From positions 338,501-402,500 of the forward strand of contig JAOTOL010001240.1 of NCBI GenBank assembly GCA_034440575.1: a DNA stretch of 64,000 nucleotides. The letters are read 5' to 3'. Origin of the DNA: Imbricaverruca yamaguchii (lineage: Eukaryota; Arthropoda; Thecostraca; Neoverrucidae). A program made the position numbers and the translations under genes. Each line of letters begins with the position of its first letter. The first letter of the stretch is position 1. Under the pieces are notes generated by a model that saw only the letters and a program-made list of their open reading frames with translations, had not been told where the DNA came from and searched no databases. Of the stretch, positions 31,401 through 42,405 are shown piece by piece.

Positions 31401-34400
31401 ATGTTCGTATGCGTAAATATACGTAATTGCAAATGTACGTAAGCTCAAAGGCGCTAATCGGACAAATGCACGTAAAGTAAATGACCGTATCACATGTACG
31501 TACGAAAACGTATGTAAGCAACCGTGCGTAAGCGCAGATGTACGTATGCCAAATGTACATAAGCGCAAGCATGCGTATGCGCAAAGTATACGTATGCGCA
31601 AAAGTATGTAAGGACAAATGTGAGAGCAATTGTACATTTTTGCTTACGTACTTTTGCGCTTACGTACATTTCCGCATTCGAATTTTGCGGATGCGTAATT
31701 TTACGCTCACGTACATTTCCACATTCGTACTTTTGTCGATACGTACTTCTGCGCTCACGTGCATTTGCGTATGTACATCTGCCATGCGTACCTTTGCTTT
31801 ACGTACATTTGTCCGGTTACCTGTAAGATGACGTCATGCTGGTTGCGAAATGGTGAACCTCCGGTTGGTCTGGCTGCCGACAGGTGGCAGTGGAAGAGCT
31901 GGCCGGTCATAAGCTGCCGTTAGCCGACGGGCGCACGGAGAGAACGGAAGGACTGGATATGACGTCGGAAACATTTGTACCGGCTGGTCTGCACGTGCTC
32001 CTGCCCAACAACAAGGGCAAGAAACTCAGACCGGGTAACAACACTATTTCGTTGTTAGGAAGTGCAACCAAAATGCAACACATAGTTATATGTTGACCGG
32101 TAATGACCGTCCCGTATGTTCGCGCTGTTCTAACCCGCTTACCGTGTACCATGTTTTAGTTGGCTGTACACTGCTAGATCTTCTACGATGGCAGATTGTA
32201 TGACGGTTGAACACCTACTCTTCTTTGCTTGCTTATAGGGAACGACTCTGAGGCCGTTGCGTCTGGGAATATTTTTATGTTCATTCGACAAGCTCGCCTT
32301 GACGTGATATACCCCCATCCGTGAAGATGGATAGTGAGCTATGATAGCAGCATCGTAGATTGATTACATTTCAGTTATGGGCGTAAAATGACCCTAGATG
32401 TCGACGCGCCCCTAAACTCCAATCCACCACCACCACCACCAAAATGACTACCTATGTGGCCATGTGGGATCGCTTGGGCCACGGTCGGGATTCTGACTGT
32501 CCGAGGCGTGGCGCGCCGGTGCCGGCCGGCCGTCAGTTGTCGTGTCAAGCACGCTTGCATATTGGGTTTAGAACAGTAGCCTCGTTTCCATGGAAGGTTT
32601 GAATTGGAATTGAATTTCCACAATGAATCGAATCTGGATTACGAGGAGCGTTTCCATGACCGTTCGCGAGGAAATCAGGATTGTGTGTTTTCGGAATTCA
32701 GATTTCTGATTTTCCTGTATTTCCTAATCCAGATTTCCGAATTTTCCTGGATTTCAGAATCCAGATTTGGTGGGCGATCCCAGATTTGCTGACAGTTGCG
32801 GCGCACGTGCGACATTTCCCTTCAATGCCCAAAGACGTATGCCACATCGGCGTAGGCTGCGTCGTTGCATCAGAGATTCGAAGAGGGCTTGCTGTTATCT
32901 GCGAGTTTATTGTATTATATTGTATTATATATTATATCATAAACCTGGTCACCCTTCACCAAAAACCTTCCAAAAACGACACAGGCGCTGATGACAGGGG
33001 AAGCAGGAAAACGACGCTGAGTGAATGCTACCATATGCTTCCAACTCCTGGGAAATCCGGATTTCCTCAGGAAATCTTCTTTTTAATCTGTATTCGGAAA
33101 TCCAATCCGGTTAGCTGACGAAGGCGTTTCCATGACTTCGAAAATCTAGATTGGTAAGGATATCCGAATTTGCTAGTGTCATGGAAACGGGGCTAGTGAC
33201 ACGTCACCACGTCGGTGTTGTCTCCAACCTGCAGGCATTTATATCTGATGCTGATTTTAGCTAGCAGACATGTCTTTTTTGCAGCTGTTCGTGTTTCTTT
33301 GGTGGCGGTTTTCCATATTGTCATTGCAAGTAATTGCTTACAGTGACCAGCAAATGGTACCTTTTTATTTCCGAATTTGAACATTTTTAGGCTGCCACAT
33401 GAAAATACTGCTTTGAATCATGCTTAACGGGCATGGGCAAGTTTTCCGTGATTGACCTGACTGTATGTTGGATTATCTTGAGAGCATGACATAAGAACGC
33501 ATAGAGCTTCCAAAGCCGAGTAGTGGTGTCGAGAGATGATGACGTACTCCTCGCAGCGTTCTCCTCGCAGTCTTAAAATAATGGTTTTGCATTATGTGTG
33601 TGATGTTGACAATAGTATAGAAGGATGTTAAATTATATGTGGAACAGTAAGGATGGTTGATGCTTCCCTTGGATCTCGTCATGTGTTGGGCGGCCAACTA
33701 TATTATCAGGTGGTTTGATTCCTAAATTTAGTCAGTTTGGGCAGTTTTTGGCAGAATGTCTGAGCATGTTTCTTGCCAGGTCTCCGGAACACCTCTGCAG
33801 TCTTACGCCCTTACGAATCATGTATTTCGTCTATGGGAAGCCTTCAACCCTATTATCTCCTTGTTCTTTCCCATGTACAACTTTCTGCTTTTTACCTTCT
33901 TCATCCCCAGTCACACCTAAAGGGACACGCTGGCTGCATCGTTCCAACCAACCGTCTGCATGCTGCGGACGCTGCATGACCGACGCAGTCGATGCGCCCA
34001 TAAACTCCAATAACCCACCGATCAACCGTCTGCCTGCTAATAGTGAATGGCCACAACCCAGACAGTCCGCCATCGTGGCACCATTCTAACGATGACGCGG
34101 TCTAACGATGACGTCACCAATCTGACGATGACGTCACCAATCTATCAATGACGTTTATGCCACTGGTCTGATGTTGACGTCATTGGCCTGATGCTGACTT
34201 CACCGGCCTGATGACGACACCGATCTGACGTTGACGTCACCTGTGGTGTGACGATGACGTCACCAGTTTGACGATGATGTCACTGGTCTAACGATGACAT
34301 CACCGGCTTGATGATGTCACCAGCCCGACGACGACATTGGTCTGATGATGACGTAACCGGTGGTCTGATGATGACGTCACCGATGGTCTGACGATGTCGT

Positions 34401-36222
34401 CACCTGTCTGACGATGGCGTCACCGGTCTGGTGATACGCTACTGGTATGATGATGACGTCACTTGTCTAACGATTACATCACCGGTCTGACTATGCCGTC
34501 ACCGGTGTGATGATAACGCCACTGGCCCGACATTTTTGTAACTGGTCTGACGATGACGTTGCTGGTCTGACGTTGACGTCACCGGCGGTCTGACGTTGAC
34601 GTCACCGGTGGTCTGACGTTGACGTCACCGGTGGTCTGACGTTGACGTCACCGGTGGTCTGACGTTGACGTCACCGTGTGCGGCGGTCTGACGATGACGT
34701 CACTGGTGGTCTGACGACGACGTGCCCGCGGCGGCCAGTGTCTGTGCGCGTCGCCGGCCAGGTGGCGATTCGCCGGCGGCTGGACACGCCCACCTCTGAC
34801 GTCACCTACTGCCCGCTGACGTCGCAGCCGCCCGAGGCGCCGCCGCAGCGGACCGATCGCCACCCGCTGCTGGGAGTCGGTGGGTGGCGCGAGACGACGC
34901 CGCTGGTGACTGGCGAGTGCAGGCTCACTGTGTTGGTTAGCGGGTCGCTCTGAGTCAAGCCACGGTGGAAATGAGCCTCGTGCTTATGTTGGTAAAATGT
35001 ACGCCCAGCGTTCAAGTATTGTATAGACATTAAAAAAATATCTGGGGTACATAGATGGTGCTGAAAAGTGTCTATGCTGTAGTATATTATACTATGACAT
35101 GCTAGTATATAATAGGATAACACAGTGTGTAGCTGCTATGACACCTATGTACTAGCCTACTCCGCGGGCTTTTACTGGTGGATATCATTTTCTGCAAGGG
35201 AGAGAATGCACTTGAATCTACTGAAATGAGTGTCCATGTGACATTTGCTTCGTCCGTTATGCATAAAGGACGAAGTTCAAGCGAGCCTCTGCAATCAAGC
35301 ACTTATATTCTTTGTAATCATGCACTTATATTCACTGGAAAATGGGCACAAACCCTCAAGTAGTTCTTATATATTTCGGGATTATATATTTTGAGCCTCA
35401 CTCTGTCCTTGAAGAAAACGAGCCAGGGAGCTATGACCAGTTTAAGGTTTTTCAAGTTAATACGAACATTTGGTTTATTGTGCTGATCAACTTCAATCTA
35501 GCAGTGTTCGGTAGAGTTCATCGCAACATTAATCACTTCACACATCATATATGTATCGGGATGAGTTGAGATGCAGCTTTGCAGATGCTCAACTCTATTC
35601 AAACGGATGTGACGGCTGCACCAGCTTCTGCTGGGTTGCATACTATGACACATACGTCGTGTTGCATATTATGCCCAGCTTCCTTTCAAACCACACAAAG
35701 AGTAATTTGCCACGTTACTTGTGTGGACGTTAATTATGGTAATGCACCCCGAAACTCCAATTGTGTGGACAATCTTCAACTTGCGTTTTATCATAGAATG
35801 CGATAACGGTACGAAGGAGGTAAGCGACCTGGTGCTCGACGCGTCAGAAGCGTCATGTCATAGATTAGCATTAGATCACAGCATCAGCCAGCATGCAGGC
35901 TATGTCACATCGATGGGTTGAAGTATATGCATTTGATTGCAATATGTGAAGCGGGTTCGTGAGGAATATGTGTGTATGTGTGTCCGGACCCCGGTACCCT
36001 TGGATTGAATGCTGTGTGACCTGGGTTTGGTAAAGCACAGCTCCGCTTTCAGGCTACAAGAAAACGCTGCGTCGCAACAAGAGGGCTCTGGAGATCTCAA
36101 AACGCTGCGACCCGATCGAATCGTCGCCTCAGAAGAGCAGCAAGAAGAAGAGGAAGCGGTCGGACGCAGCTGGTGTTGAGCTGGACGCCAGCTGTAGAAA
36201 GAGTAGAAAGCTGAAGCGGTAG
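28372..36222 (+). CDS. POLR1G-like: Probable RNA polymerase I subunit POLR1G/RPA34-like protein, 4 coding exons
   Basis: Four exons (28372-28476, 31884-32034, 34739-34879, 36053-36222) join in phase to 567 nt, 188 residues. The N-terminal half has LTDDVELWIVRIS (ELW at 26-28), then VEELAGHKLPL, GLHVLLPNNKGKKLRPV and SVRVAGQVAIRR. This resembles the short beta-strand dimerisation region of RPA34 proteins (for example DTELWLIQ and HVPLSG in the human protein). The C-terminal exon is strongly basic (YKKTLRRNKR, KKKRKRS, RKSRKLKR) as in the family's lysine-rich tail, though far shorter than the human one. The family acts in the nucleolus with RPA49 during Pol I transcription. Identification rests on remembered motifs and architecture; the gene structure itself is well supported by phases and splice sites. 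Confidence 0.7.
28490..29450 (+). repeat. Array of ATCAGCTGTCAGGTTGG units in POLR1G-like intron 1
   Basis: About 25 bp units occur in two clusters (28490-28590, 29085-29450). They resemble the exon end and donor (ATCAGCCCGCAG|GTCAGG) that they follow. Confidence 0.75.
30300..31812. repeat. Degenerate ~16 bp array (GCGCAAATGTACGTAA) with an inverted end
   Basis: About 1.5 kb of diverged units in POLR1G-like intron 1, interrupted by a SINE (30514-30692). From about 31637 to 31812 the units run in the opposite orientation. Confidence 0.9.
30514..30692 (+). mobile_element. tRNA-Ser-like SINE, family B
   Basis: The head GATGGCCGAGTGGTTAAGGT with B box GGGTTCGACAC is followed by a GC-rich body and the tail GTGCGTCGTGAACCACCC plus ATAAACAAACAA. 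Confidence 0.9.
31884..32034 (+). CDS. POLR1G-like: POLR1G-like exon 2
   Basis: Acceptor GCCGACAG, donor CCGG|GTAACA, 151 nt, phase 0 to 1. Encodes VAVEELAGHKLPLADG and GLHVLLPNNKGKKLRP. Confidence 0.72.
32574..33198. mobile_element. Fold-back/MITE-like element in POLR1G-like intron 2
   Basis: About 625 bp bounded by inverted ends CAGTAGCCTCGTTTCCATG and CACTAGCCCCGTTTCCATG (reverse complement of the right end). The interior is full of GGAAATCC/GGATTTCC inverted motifs. No clear target duplication and no coding capacity. Confidence 0.6.
33969..34027 (-). mobile_element. Short hairpin element
   Basis: Inverted copy in POLR1G-like intron 2. Confidence 0.8.
34085..34735 (+). repeat. ~21 bp array rich in TGACGTCA beside POLR1G-like exon 3
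   Basis: About thirty units of GGTCTGACGATGACGTCACC, more regular near the exon (34560-34735). At least twelve contain the exact palindrome TGACGTCA, the consensus CRE for CREB/ATF factors. Exon 3 itself contains TCTGACGTCACC. Confidence 0.9.
34739..34879 (+). CDS. POLR1G-like: POLR1G-like exon 3
   Basis: Acceptor GCGGCCAG, donor GTCG|GTGGGT, 141 nt, phase 1 to 1. Encodes SVRVAGQVAIRRRLD then a Pro/Arg-rich stretch ending HPLLGV. Confidence 0.72.
36053..36222 (+). CDS. POLR1G-like: POLR1G-like last exon (basic tail, stop)
   Basis: Acceptor CGCTTTCAG, completes a split Gly codon, then 55 residues rich in Lys/Arg/Ser and TAG at 36220-36222. Confidence 0.75.
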
Positions 36223-36445
36223 CGGCGGCCTAGGCTAGTCCGCCGCATGTGCCGTCCTGTGTTCTACTCAAAGGGGTGTGTGACGTGCGAAATGTCGATT
36301 CATTCTCAGTGTTACGCAGTGTATGCTGGTGCACATAAGAGCATGGTCGTTTTGTGGTTTGCGAAAAACAAACATCCGCGGTGGCTTTGAGGATAGCGTG
36401 TTTGGTGAGAAATAGCTGAGGAGCGTAGGGGCCAAGTGTGATCAG

Positions 36446-36633
36446 TTATTTGTTTGTTTGTTTATTGGGTGGTTCACGACGCACTTTGTGCACATTCACG
36501 GCTAATGGCGCCGCCCACACTGTTTCGCCGGTGGGCCGCGTGATTGGGGAATGTCCCGAGCGGCGCGAGTGTCGAACCCGGGACTTCTGGTACCCAGAGT
36601 CCAACACCTTAACCACTCGGCCATCCCCGCCCC
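36446..36633 (-). mobile_element. tRNA-Ser-like SINE, family B
   Basis: Full-length inverted copy with a TTTG-repeat tail on the plus strand, ~220 bp downstream of the POLR1G-like stop. Confidence 0.9.
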
Positions 36634-36979
36634 TATGACCAGTTGGGTGAAGGCTTGCTTTTCATTTATGGTGTGGGAACCCAATTTGTCCGCCGGAAGG
36701 GAAGTTCGGCGGCCCAGAGACCCGCCCTTCAAGTGCACCACCGTGTGAGCAGCGTGCGTCCGGTGGTCTCGTCGCCGGGACGGCGTCGCTGTCGACGCGT
36801 GTGTCTACACGTCACACGTCACACGTCCGACGCGTGTGTATACCTCCCGTGCTAGATGCACGCGCCAGCGCGTCTTAATGTCGCACCCAGTGAGTGTCAC
36901 CAGATCCACACTTCGTTGTTCTGTGAGCCTGCTGGACGTCTGCCCGGGCCGTCATCTAATCTGCGCCGTCGCAGTGCCG

Positions 36980-37380
36980 TGCCGGCACCGGGGACTGTCG
37001 CAGAGACTGTCGCAGAGACTGTCTCAGAGACTGTCGCAGAGACTGTCGCAGAGACTGCCGAACCCCGGTGGAGGTCGCGCAGACTTCTGAACACCAGAAA
37101 CGGCCACACAGACTCACCGACCTCAAAAACGGCCACGCAACTTCCCACATCCCAAAAATCTCGTCCTCGCCCTCGCACAGCCTCTCGGACTCCGAGACCA
37201 TCACGCAGGTCTCGGAACTGCATATGGCCTGCCCACACGCTCAACTTCCCGGACCCCGAGACCATCGCGCAGGTCTCGGAACTGCATATAGCCTCCCCAT
37301 ACGGCCTCCAGAATCTCACAAACCTCGTTTGTACTCTAATGCAGCTTCTCGGACCTACGGATTTCTTATAGACCTACGTC
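36980..37380. repeat. Short tandem repeats
   Basis: 12 bp GACTGTCGCAGA repeats (36995-37060), then two ~75 bp copies of GAGACCATC...CAGGTCTCGGAACTGCATAT (37190-37300). Confidence 0.75.
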
Positions 37381-37458
37381 TGTAGCTTACGGGGCTTCGG
37401 ATACCTTGCGCCACCATCACACAGTTTCCTCGGCGGGATCGTGGCGGGCAGGTGTCGC

Positions 37459-37680
37459 AGACAGACAGACTTCATTAGGTCATCCACAATTGACTCGTGG
37501 TTATTATGACATCGCGTCAAATGGGTAAAACAACACAGCACAAAAGGTCAAACTCACAGAATACAGTTTGATTAAAATGCAGCAAGTCGAGCAGTCAATC
37601 AGTCCGGCACGGGCGGAACGTCAAACAGGTACTGCCGTAGGTGGCGACCAAAGATCGACACGGGAAGTCGCGTCAGCTCA
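37459..37680 (-). mobile_element. LINE 3' end with TGTC tail
   Basis: Inverted copy ~90% alike to 17286-17507 by eye, with GACA repeats at its plus-strand left end. Confidence 0.78.
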
Positions 37681-37835
37681 GGTGATAGCGAGCTGTACAT
37701 GTGTGGCGCTCTGGAGCCAAAACGTCTCTTCCCCATCTCTGTGCGGGACCGGGGGACATGCAAGTTATGCAAGTTATGGCCTCACCTACCATAACTTAGC
37801 CCCTGCAGCCCGTGAAGACAAGCCGGGCATGATAC

Positions 37836-37932
37836 CTGCCGCTACTCTTCGCCCGCGACCAATCGGCGTGAGAGATTGGCGACGCTGCATGACTCGACGG
37901 TCGATGTGTTGTAAAACCAATAACCAACCAAC
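37836..37932 (+). mobile_element. tRNA-derived SINE, family A (head truncated)
   Basis: Only the body and tail from CGCTACTCTTCGCCC onward. Confidence 0.88.
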
Positions 37933-38039
37933 ATGACAAGGTATTGTTTCTTATTTACGCAACCCCACTCTGTCCATCATAATGGACAGCGTGATTACTG
38001 TCCGGTTGGTACGTGTAGAGTCGGCTACGCTACTCCGAT

Positions 38040-38830
38040 GACGTGGTATACTACGCTATCGGACTCGGCCGGACCCTCTACAGTGTCACGGGACTCTGCT
38101 GGACCCTCCACATTGTCACGGGACTCAGCCGGGCCCTCTACAGTGTCACGGGACTCGGCCGGACCCTCCACAGCGTCACGGGACTCTGCTGGACCCTCCA
38201 CATTGTCACGGGACTCAGCCGGGCCCTCTACAGTGTCACAGGACTCTGCTGGACCCTCCACACTGTCACGGGGCTCTGCCGGACCCTCCTACAGCGGGAC
38301 TCTGCCGGACCCTCTACAGCGTCACGGGACTCGGCCGGACCCTCCACAGCGTCACGGGACTCTGCCGGACCCTCCACAGTGTCACGGGACTTTGCCGGAC
38401 CCTCCACAGTGTCACGGGACTTTGCCGGACCCTCCACAGCGTCACGGGACTCGGCCGGACCCTCCACAGTGTCACGGGACTCGGCCGGACCCTCCACAGC
38501 GTCACGGGACTCTGCTGGACCCTCCACAGCGTCACGGGACTCTGCCGGACCCTCCACAGTGTCACGGGACTCTGCTGGACCCTCCACAGTGTCACGGGAC
38601 TCTGCCGGACCCTCTACAGCGTCACGGGACTCAGCCGGACCCTCCACAAAGTCACGGGATTTGGCCGGACCCTCCACACCGTCAGGGGACTCGGTCGGAC
38701 ACTCCACAGTGTCACGGGACTCTGCTAGACCCTCCACACTGTCACGGGACTTTGCCGGACCCTCCACAGCGTCACGGGACTCTGTCGGACTCTTCCTAAC
38801 GCCACGGAGCTCCACCGGACCGTCCGTAAC
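38040..38830. repeat. 30 bp tandem array, open on both strands
   Basis: About 26 units of GGACTCTGCCGGACCCTCCA plus CAGTGTCACG. Because 30 is a multiple of three, long frames stay open on both strands: SRDSAGPST on plus, ESRDTVEGPA on minus. The plus frame continues as RLLGVGDGTDSEG to a stop at 38955. I cannot show that any of them is translated. Confidence 0.9.
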
Positions 38831-38959
38831 GCCACGGGGCTCGGCTGGACTCTCCGCGGCGCCACGACACTCGGGACGAGCTGTGACTTCACCTGACTCG
38901 GGACTACCCGTGCATCGGCTGCTGGGAGTGGGTGACGGGACCGACTCTGAGGGCTGAGA

Positions 38960-39150
38960 CTGAAATGCAAGACAGGTCGTCACTGAAATACGACACAGAC
39001 CGACACTGAAATACGAGGCAGACCGACACTGAAATGCGAGGCAGACCGACACTGAAATACGAGACAGACCGACACTGAAATATGGGACAGACCGACACTG
39101 AAATAAGAGGCGGACCGACACTGAAATAGTGCCCCTGGGATTGATATGCA
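38960..39150. repeat. ~25 bp tandem array (CAGACCGACACTGAAATACG)
   Basis: Seven to eight units directly after the 30 bp array. Confidence 0.88.
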
Positions 39151-39199
39151 AAGAAAGACTGAAATACGGAAGGATTGGCACTGAAGTATAGATATCATG

Positions 39200-41185
39200 A
39201 CTGAACTACTTATACGTTGAAGGCTAATTAGTGAGGCCGGGGTTGAAGCAATATGTTCTAAGGGTGAGGAATAGGACGTGGGTCATTGAACTAAATGCAT
39301 ATACAAATGCAAATACAAATACTAAATGTATCTTGCGATCAGGAGCGTAACTCCCCACCAACGGATCTGCCGCGATCCCGGCAAATACCACCCGGTCTGT
39401 ATGCCAAACGGTTGTGCGTTGCGTGTCGGAGCCGTTCGTGGAAGGTCACTGACATCGTCTTCTAGACGTGCACGCGGACTTCCACCAGCGTTAATGATCA
39501 CGCTCGTTGCTATGACAACGACATTGTGTTGGCATGACGTCATACCATTATTATATTTTATTGCGCGGCGAACACACGGCCGAATACACACGGACGTCAA
39601 TAGTCGCCCCGAAGTCCCGTCACAGCACAACGTTCGTTGAAGACGAATACCCGCAGGCGATTTATTGACGTCCGACGGACGTTCGACGTCAATGGGACCT
39701 ACAGGACCTATATCGCCTATAGGACCTGCAGTGGGCGCCTGTGTGCGACATGTCCTAGACGGCGTTTGTCGTGTCATGTAAATAACGACTGATCCAACCG
39801 CATACTGCTGATGGCGCTGAATACCTAGAGCTTGTCGCTTCTGTGTATTAGGCACACTGCATATTCCTACCAATGCTATTTTAGCGACATTTAAGTGTAT
39901 TCCTCCTTTTGTTTCTTCTTGACAGTGATTACTCGAAGTGGCTTCATTACCATTAATGTTAGTGTAGCAGTATCTAGACTAAAAAGTGTGCATCCGCATA
40001 GCGCACCATTGTGTCATCTATTGCATTTCACTTCACTGTTCAGCATGCATTTGCATGCTATTGCTCATGTGTGACGAGGTACCAGAAAATGGCTTGGAAT
40101 GTTATCGCAAATATCCATCCATGCAGACATTCCGCCAGATATTACACGTATGTATATTCGTACAAAGGGCCGGACCGAAAAGGGCACTTGGCCAGCTCCA
40201 AAAAGGCACTTGACCGGCTCGAAAAGGCACTTTGCGGCCCGGAGCACACTGGAAGGTTTGTTGACCGGGGGGGGGGGGAAATTTTTCCATGCCACATAGG
40301 ACAGGAAAGGGCACAGTGGAATGTCATTTGTAGTCAAAAAGGGCGGTTTTGGGCCCAGAGGGCACCTTTGGCACAGGCGGGGAACATAAGGCAGGTGATT
40401 TTTGGGCTAAATTTGGGACATTCCGCCCAAAAGGGCACTGGTCTCATGGGGGGCCGGGCCCCCTGCCGCCCCCGTCCGGTGCGCCTATGCCTATCGGCAA
40501 TAGAATGGACGACTTTATCAATTATCAAGCACATCACAGGGACTTGATTATTTCGGCGCTATCTTCTCATAGCATCTAAGTCCCGCCTGTTTGCCTGTGC
40601 TGCTAGAATTCAGGAACTTCCTTTGTTGACCCAGAACCCAATAGCTGCCACTCGCATCACGAATGCCAATCTGTAGGATCTTGGGAATGGCTTAGCTTAC
40701 TGCCAGTGTATTGTCATCGAGTTCAGTTCTCACAGAGTGGAGGCTATGAACAAAAGAGACGAAACCCGTATATTGACGTCGAAAGAAGGGGCAATATAAC
40801 ACATAAAATGACGAAGTGAGAATAATGGCAGTTGTTATCAAATCGTTCGCATGGTGATAACAGCAAAATGGAGTGATATGAATATTCGATGAACTAATGC
40901 AGTTGAATGCAGACACATTTTAAGACTGCAGCATACAAAGCATTGTTGGGAGAGCTAGAAAGAAGCTTCTAAATAAGTGTTCGTTTCCGCGTCAATGTTC
41001 GGTTTCTATGGCAATGTGCCAGTGCCACAGCACGCCGTGGATTGTTGCCGCGTGTAAGACCTCGGGCTTCCCCTACGGTTATTGTTTGGTCTGAAACACA
41101 TTAAAAATTGTAGCCACCCTGAGTGTGCGACATCACGCATGGTGGTGCTTCATCGCCAAGCGTCGCCAGGAAGACGAAAAGACGC
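39200..41185. other. Intergenic, no gene seen
   Basis: Contains at 40170-40490 a stretch with repeated AAAAGGGCACT/GGGCAC motifs and GGGGCC runs that looks like an old dispersed repeat. No coding frame recognised. Confidence 0.4.
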
Positions 41186-41267
41186 CGACCAGGATGAGAT
41201 TCGAACTCACGCGGGCAGAGCCCATTGGATTAGCAGTCCAACGCCTTAACCACTCGGCCACCTGGTC
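41186..41267 (-). tRNA. trnS(gcu): tRNA-Ser (anticodon GCU)
   Basis: 82 nt on the minus strand. The acceptor stem GACCAGG pairs with CCTGGTC before the discriminator base. A box TGGCCGAGTGG, anticodon loop CTGCTAA (GCT), a long variable arm and B box AGTTCGAATCT are present. A TTTT terminator follows five bases after the 3' end. All stems look intact, so this is a gene rather than a SINE. Confidence 0.95.
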
Positions 41268-41526
41268 CTGTCGAACCCGCGTCGTAATATGTGTGTGGAA
41301 TGTAAAAGGAACACAGTTTAGTTTGGGCTACCGTCTGTGAGCATGGCCTTCTGGGGAAACAAAATTCCACACACCGTTGTCCAATGTCGAACATGTATTT
41401 CGATCACGTGTCTTTACCAAGTAGGGCCAATTATGTAGGCGGCCTAAGTATATACCAGCAGCCATGGGTGAAGAACGAAATTATTGCGGGTGTCGCAGAT
41501 GGAGCACCTATTTCGGTTCCTACACA

Positions 41527-41841
41527 CAGTGGCGGATCCAGAGGGAAACAAGGGGAATTTGCCCCCTCCCTCGATGGAAGGTGGCGACCGTACAACAGGG
41601 AAAAACACCCCTCCGAGAAGGCTCGAGTGTGCTCCGTGGAATTGTTCGGCCAGAGGCGCCACTCCAAGAAGAAAGACACACTCTGGAAGGAAAGGCGCCT
41701 CTCTGGGAAGGCTCCAGCGCACCCGTCCAATTTTTCAGACAGATGCGCCCCTCCCGACGCGATTTGGCGTTCAACGGAAGAAATGGCGCTTCTCCAGACA
41801 AGTCCCCCTCTCCATGATGACAATGCCTGGATCCGCCCCTG
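41527..41841. mobile_element. hAT-like MITE
   Basis: 315 bp with inverted ends CAGTGGCGGATCCAG and CAGGGGCGGATCCAG (right end reversed), the typical hAT terminal pattern. Flanking 8-mers CCTACACA and CCTAGCTA could be an eroded target duplication. The interior is non-coding and GGGAAGG-rich. Confidence 0.7.
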
Positions 41842-42019
41842 CCTAGCTACAAAGCGGTCCCTTCCCCACTCGCATTGTTTAGCCTAATGGACAACACCAG
41901 CTCTCTCCATACTTGCATTGCTTAGCCTAATGGAGAGCACCAGCTCTCTAAGCATCTGCATTGTTTAGCCCTAATGAACATCAACCACCTTAATAGTTCA
42001 CTGTACAGGTTAGATACAA

Positions 42020-42232
42020 ACAGAGGTGCACGTAAATGGGCCCGGCGGCCCGGCCACTCCCTTAGGAACAGAAAATACAGGATATAAAAAGAAAAATTGA
42101 ATATTTTCGCAATGCAAGAACATAAATATTCGGCTCCGAAGCGCACCGAAAATTGTATCCATTTGGTTTTCTCCATCACCTTGGTTTGGTCGCCTCTCCC
42201 CTTTAGGGGAATCCTGGCTGCGCCACTGGATA
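42020..42232 (-). mobile_element. Possible MITE/SINE end (CAGTGGCGCAGCCAGGATTC)
   Basis: The minus strand starts CAGTGGCGCAGCCAGGATTC followed by CCC-rich sequence, a common terminal pattern of non-autonomous DNA elements. The other end was not defined. Confidence 0.4.
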
Positions 42233-42322
42233 CAAAGCAAAAACGTAGATGGCGCGGGATGTTATCTTAACAGGAAAGTATACCAGGGGTTTGGCTTACT
42301 GTCTTGATCTTGGTGACAAGGA

Positions 42323-42324
<2 letters not shown>

Positions 42325-42391
<67 letters not shown>
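42325..42391. repeat. (TA)n microsatellite at a LINE 3' end
   Basis: Sits just beyond the 3' end of the CR1-like copy. Confidence 0.95.
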
Positions 42392-42394
<3 letters not shown>

Positions 42395-42405
42395 ACATAA
42401 AAGAT

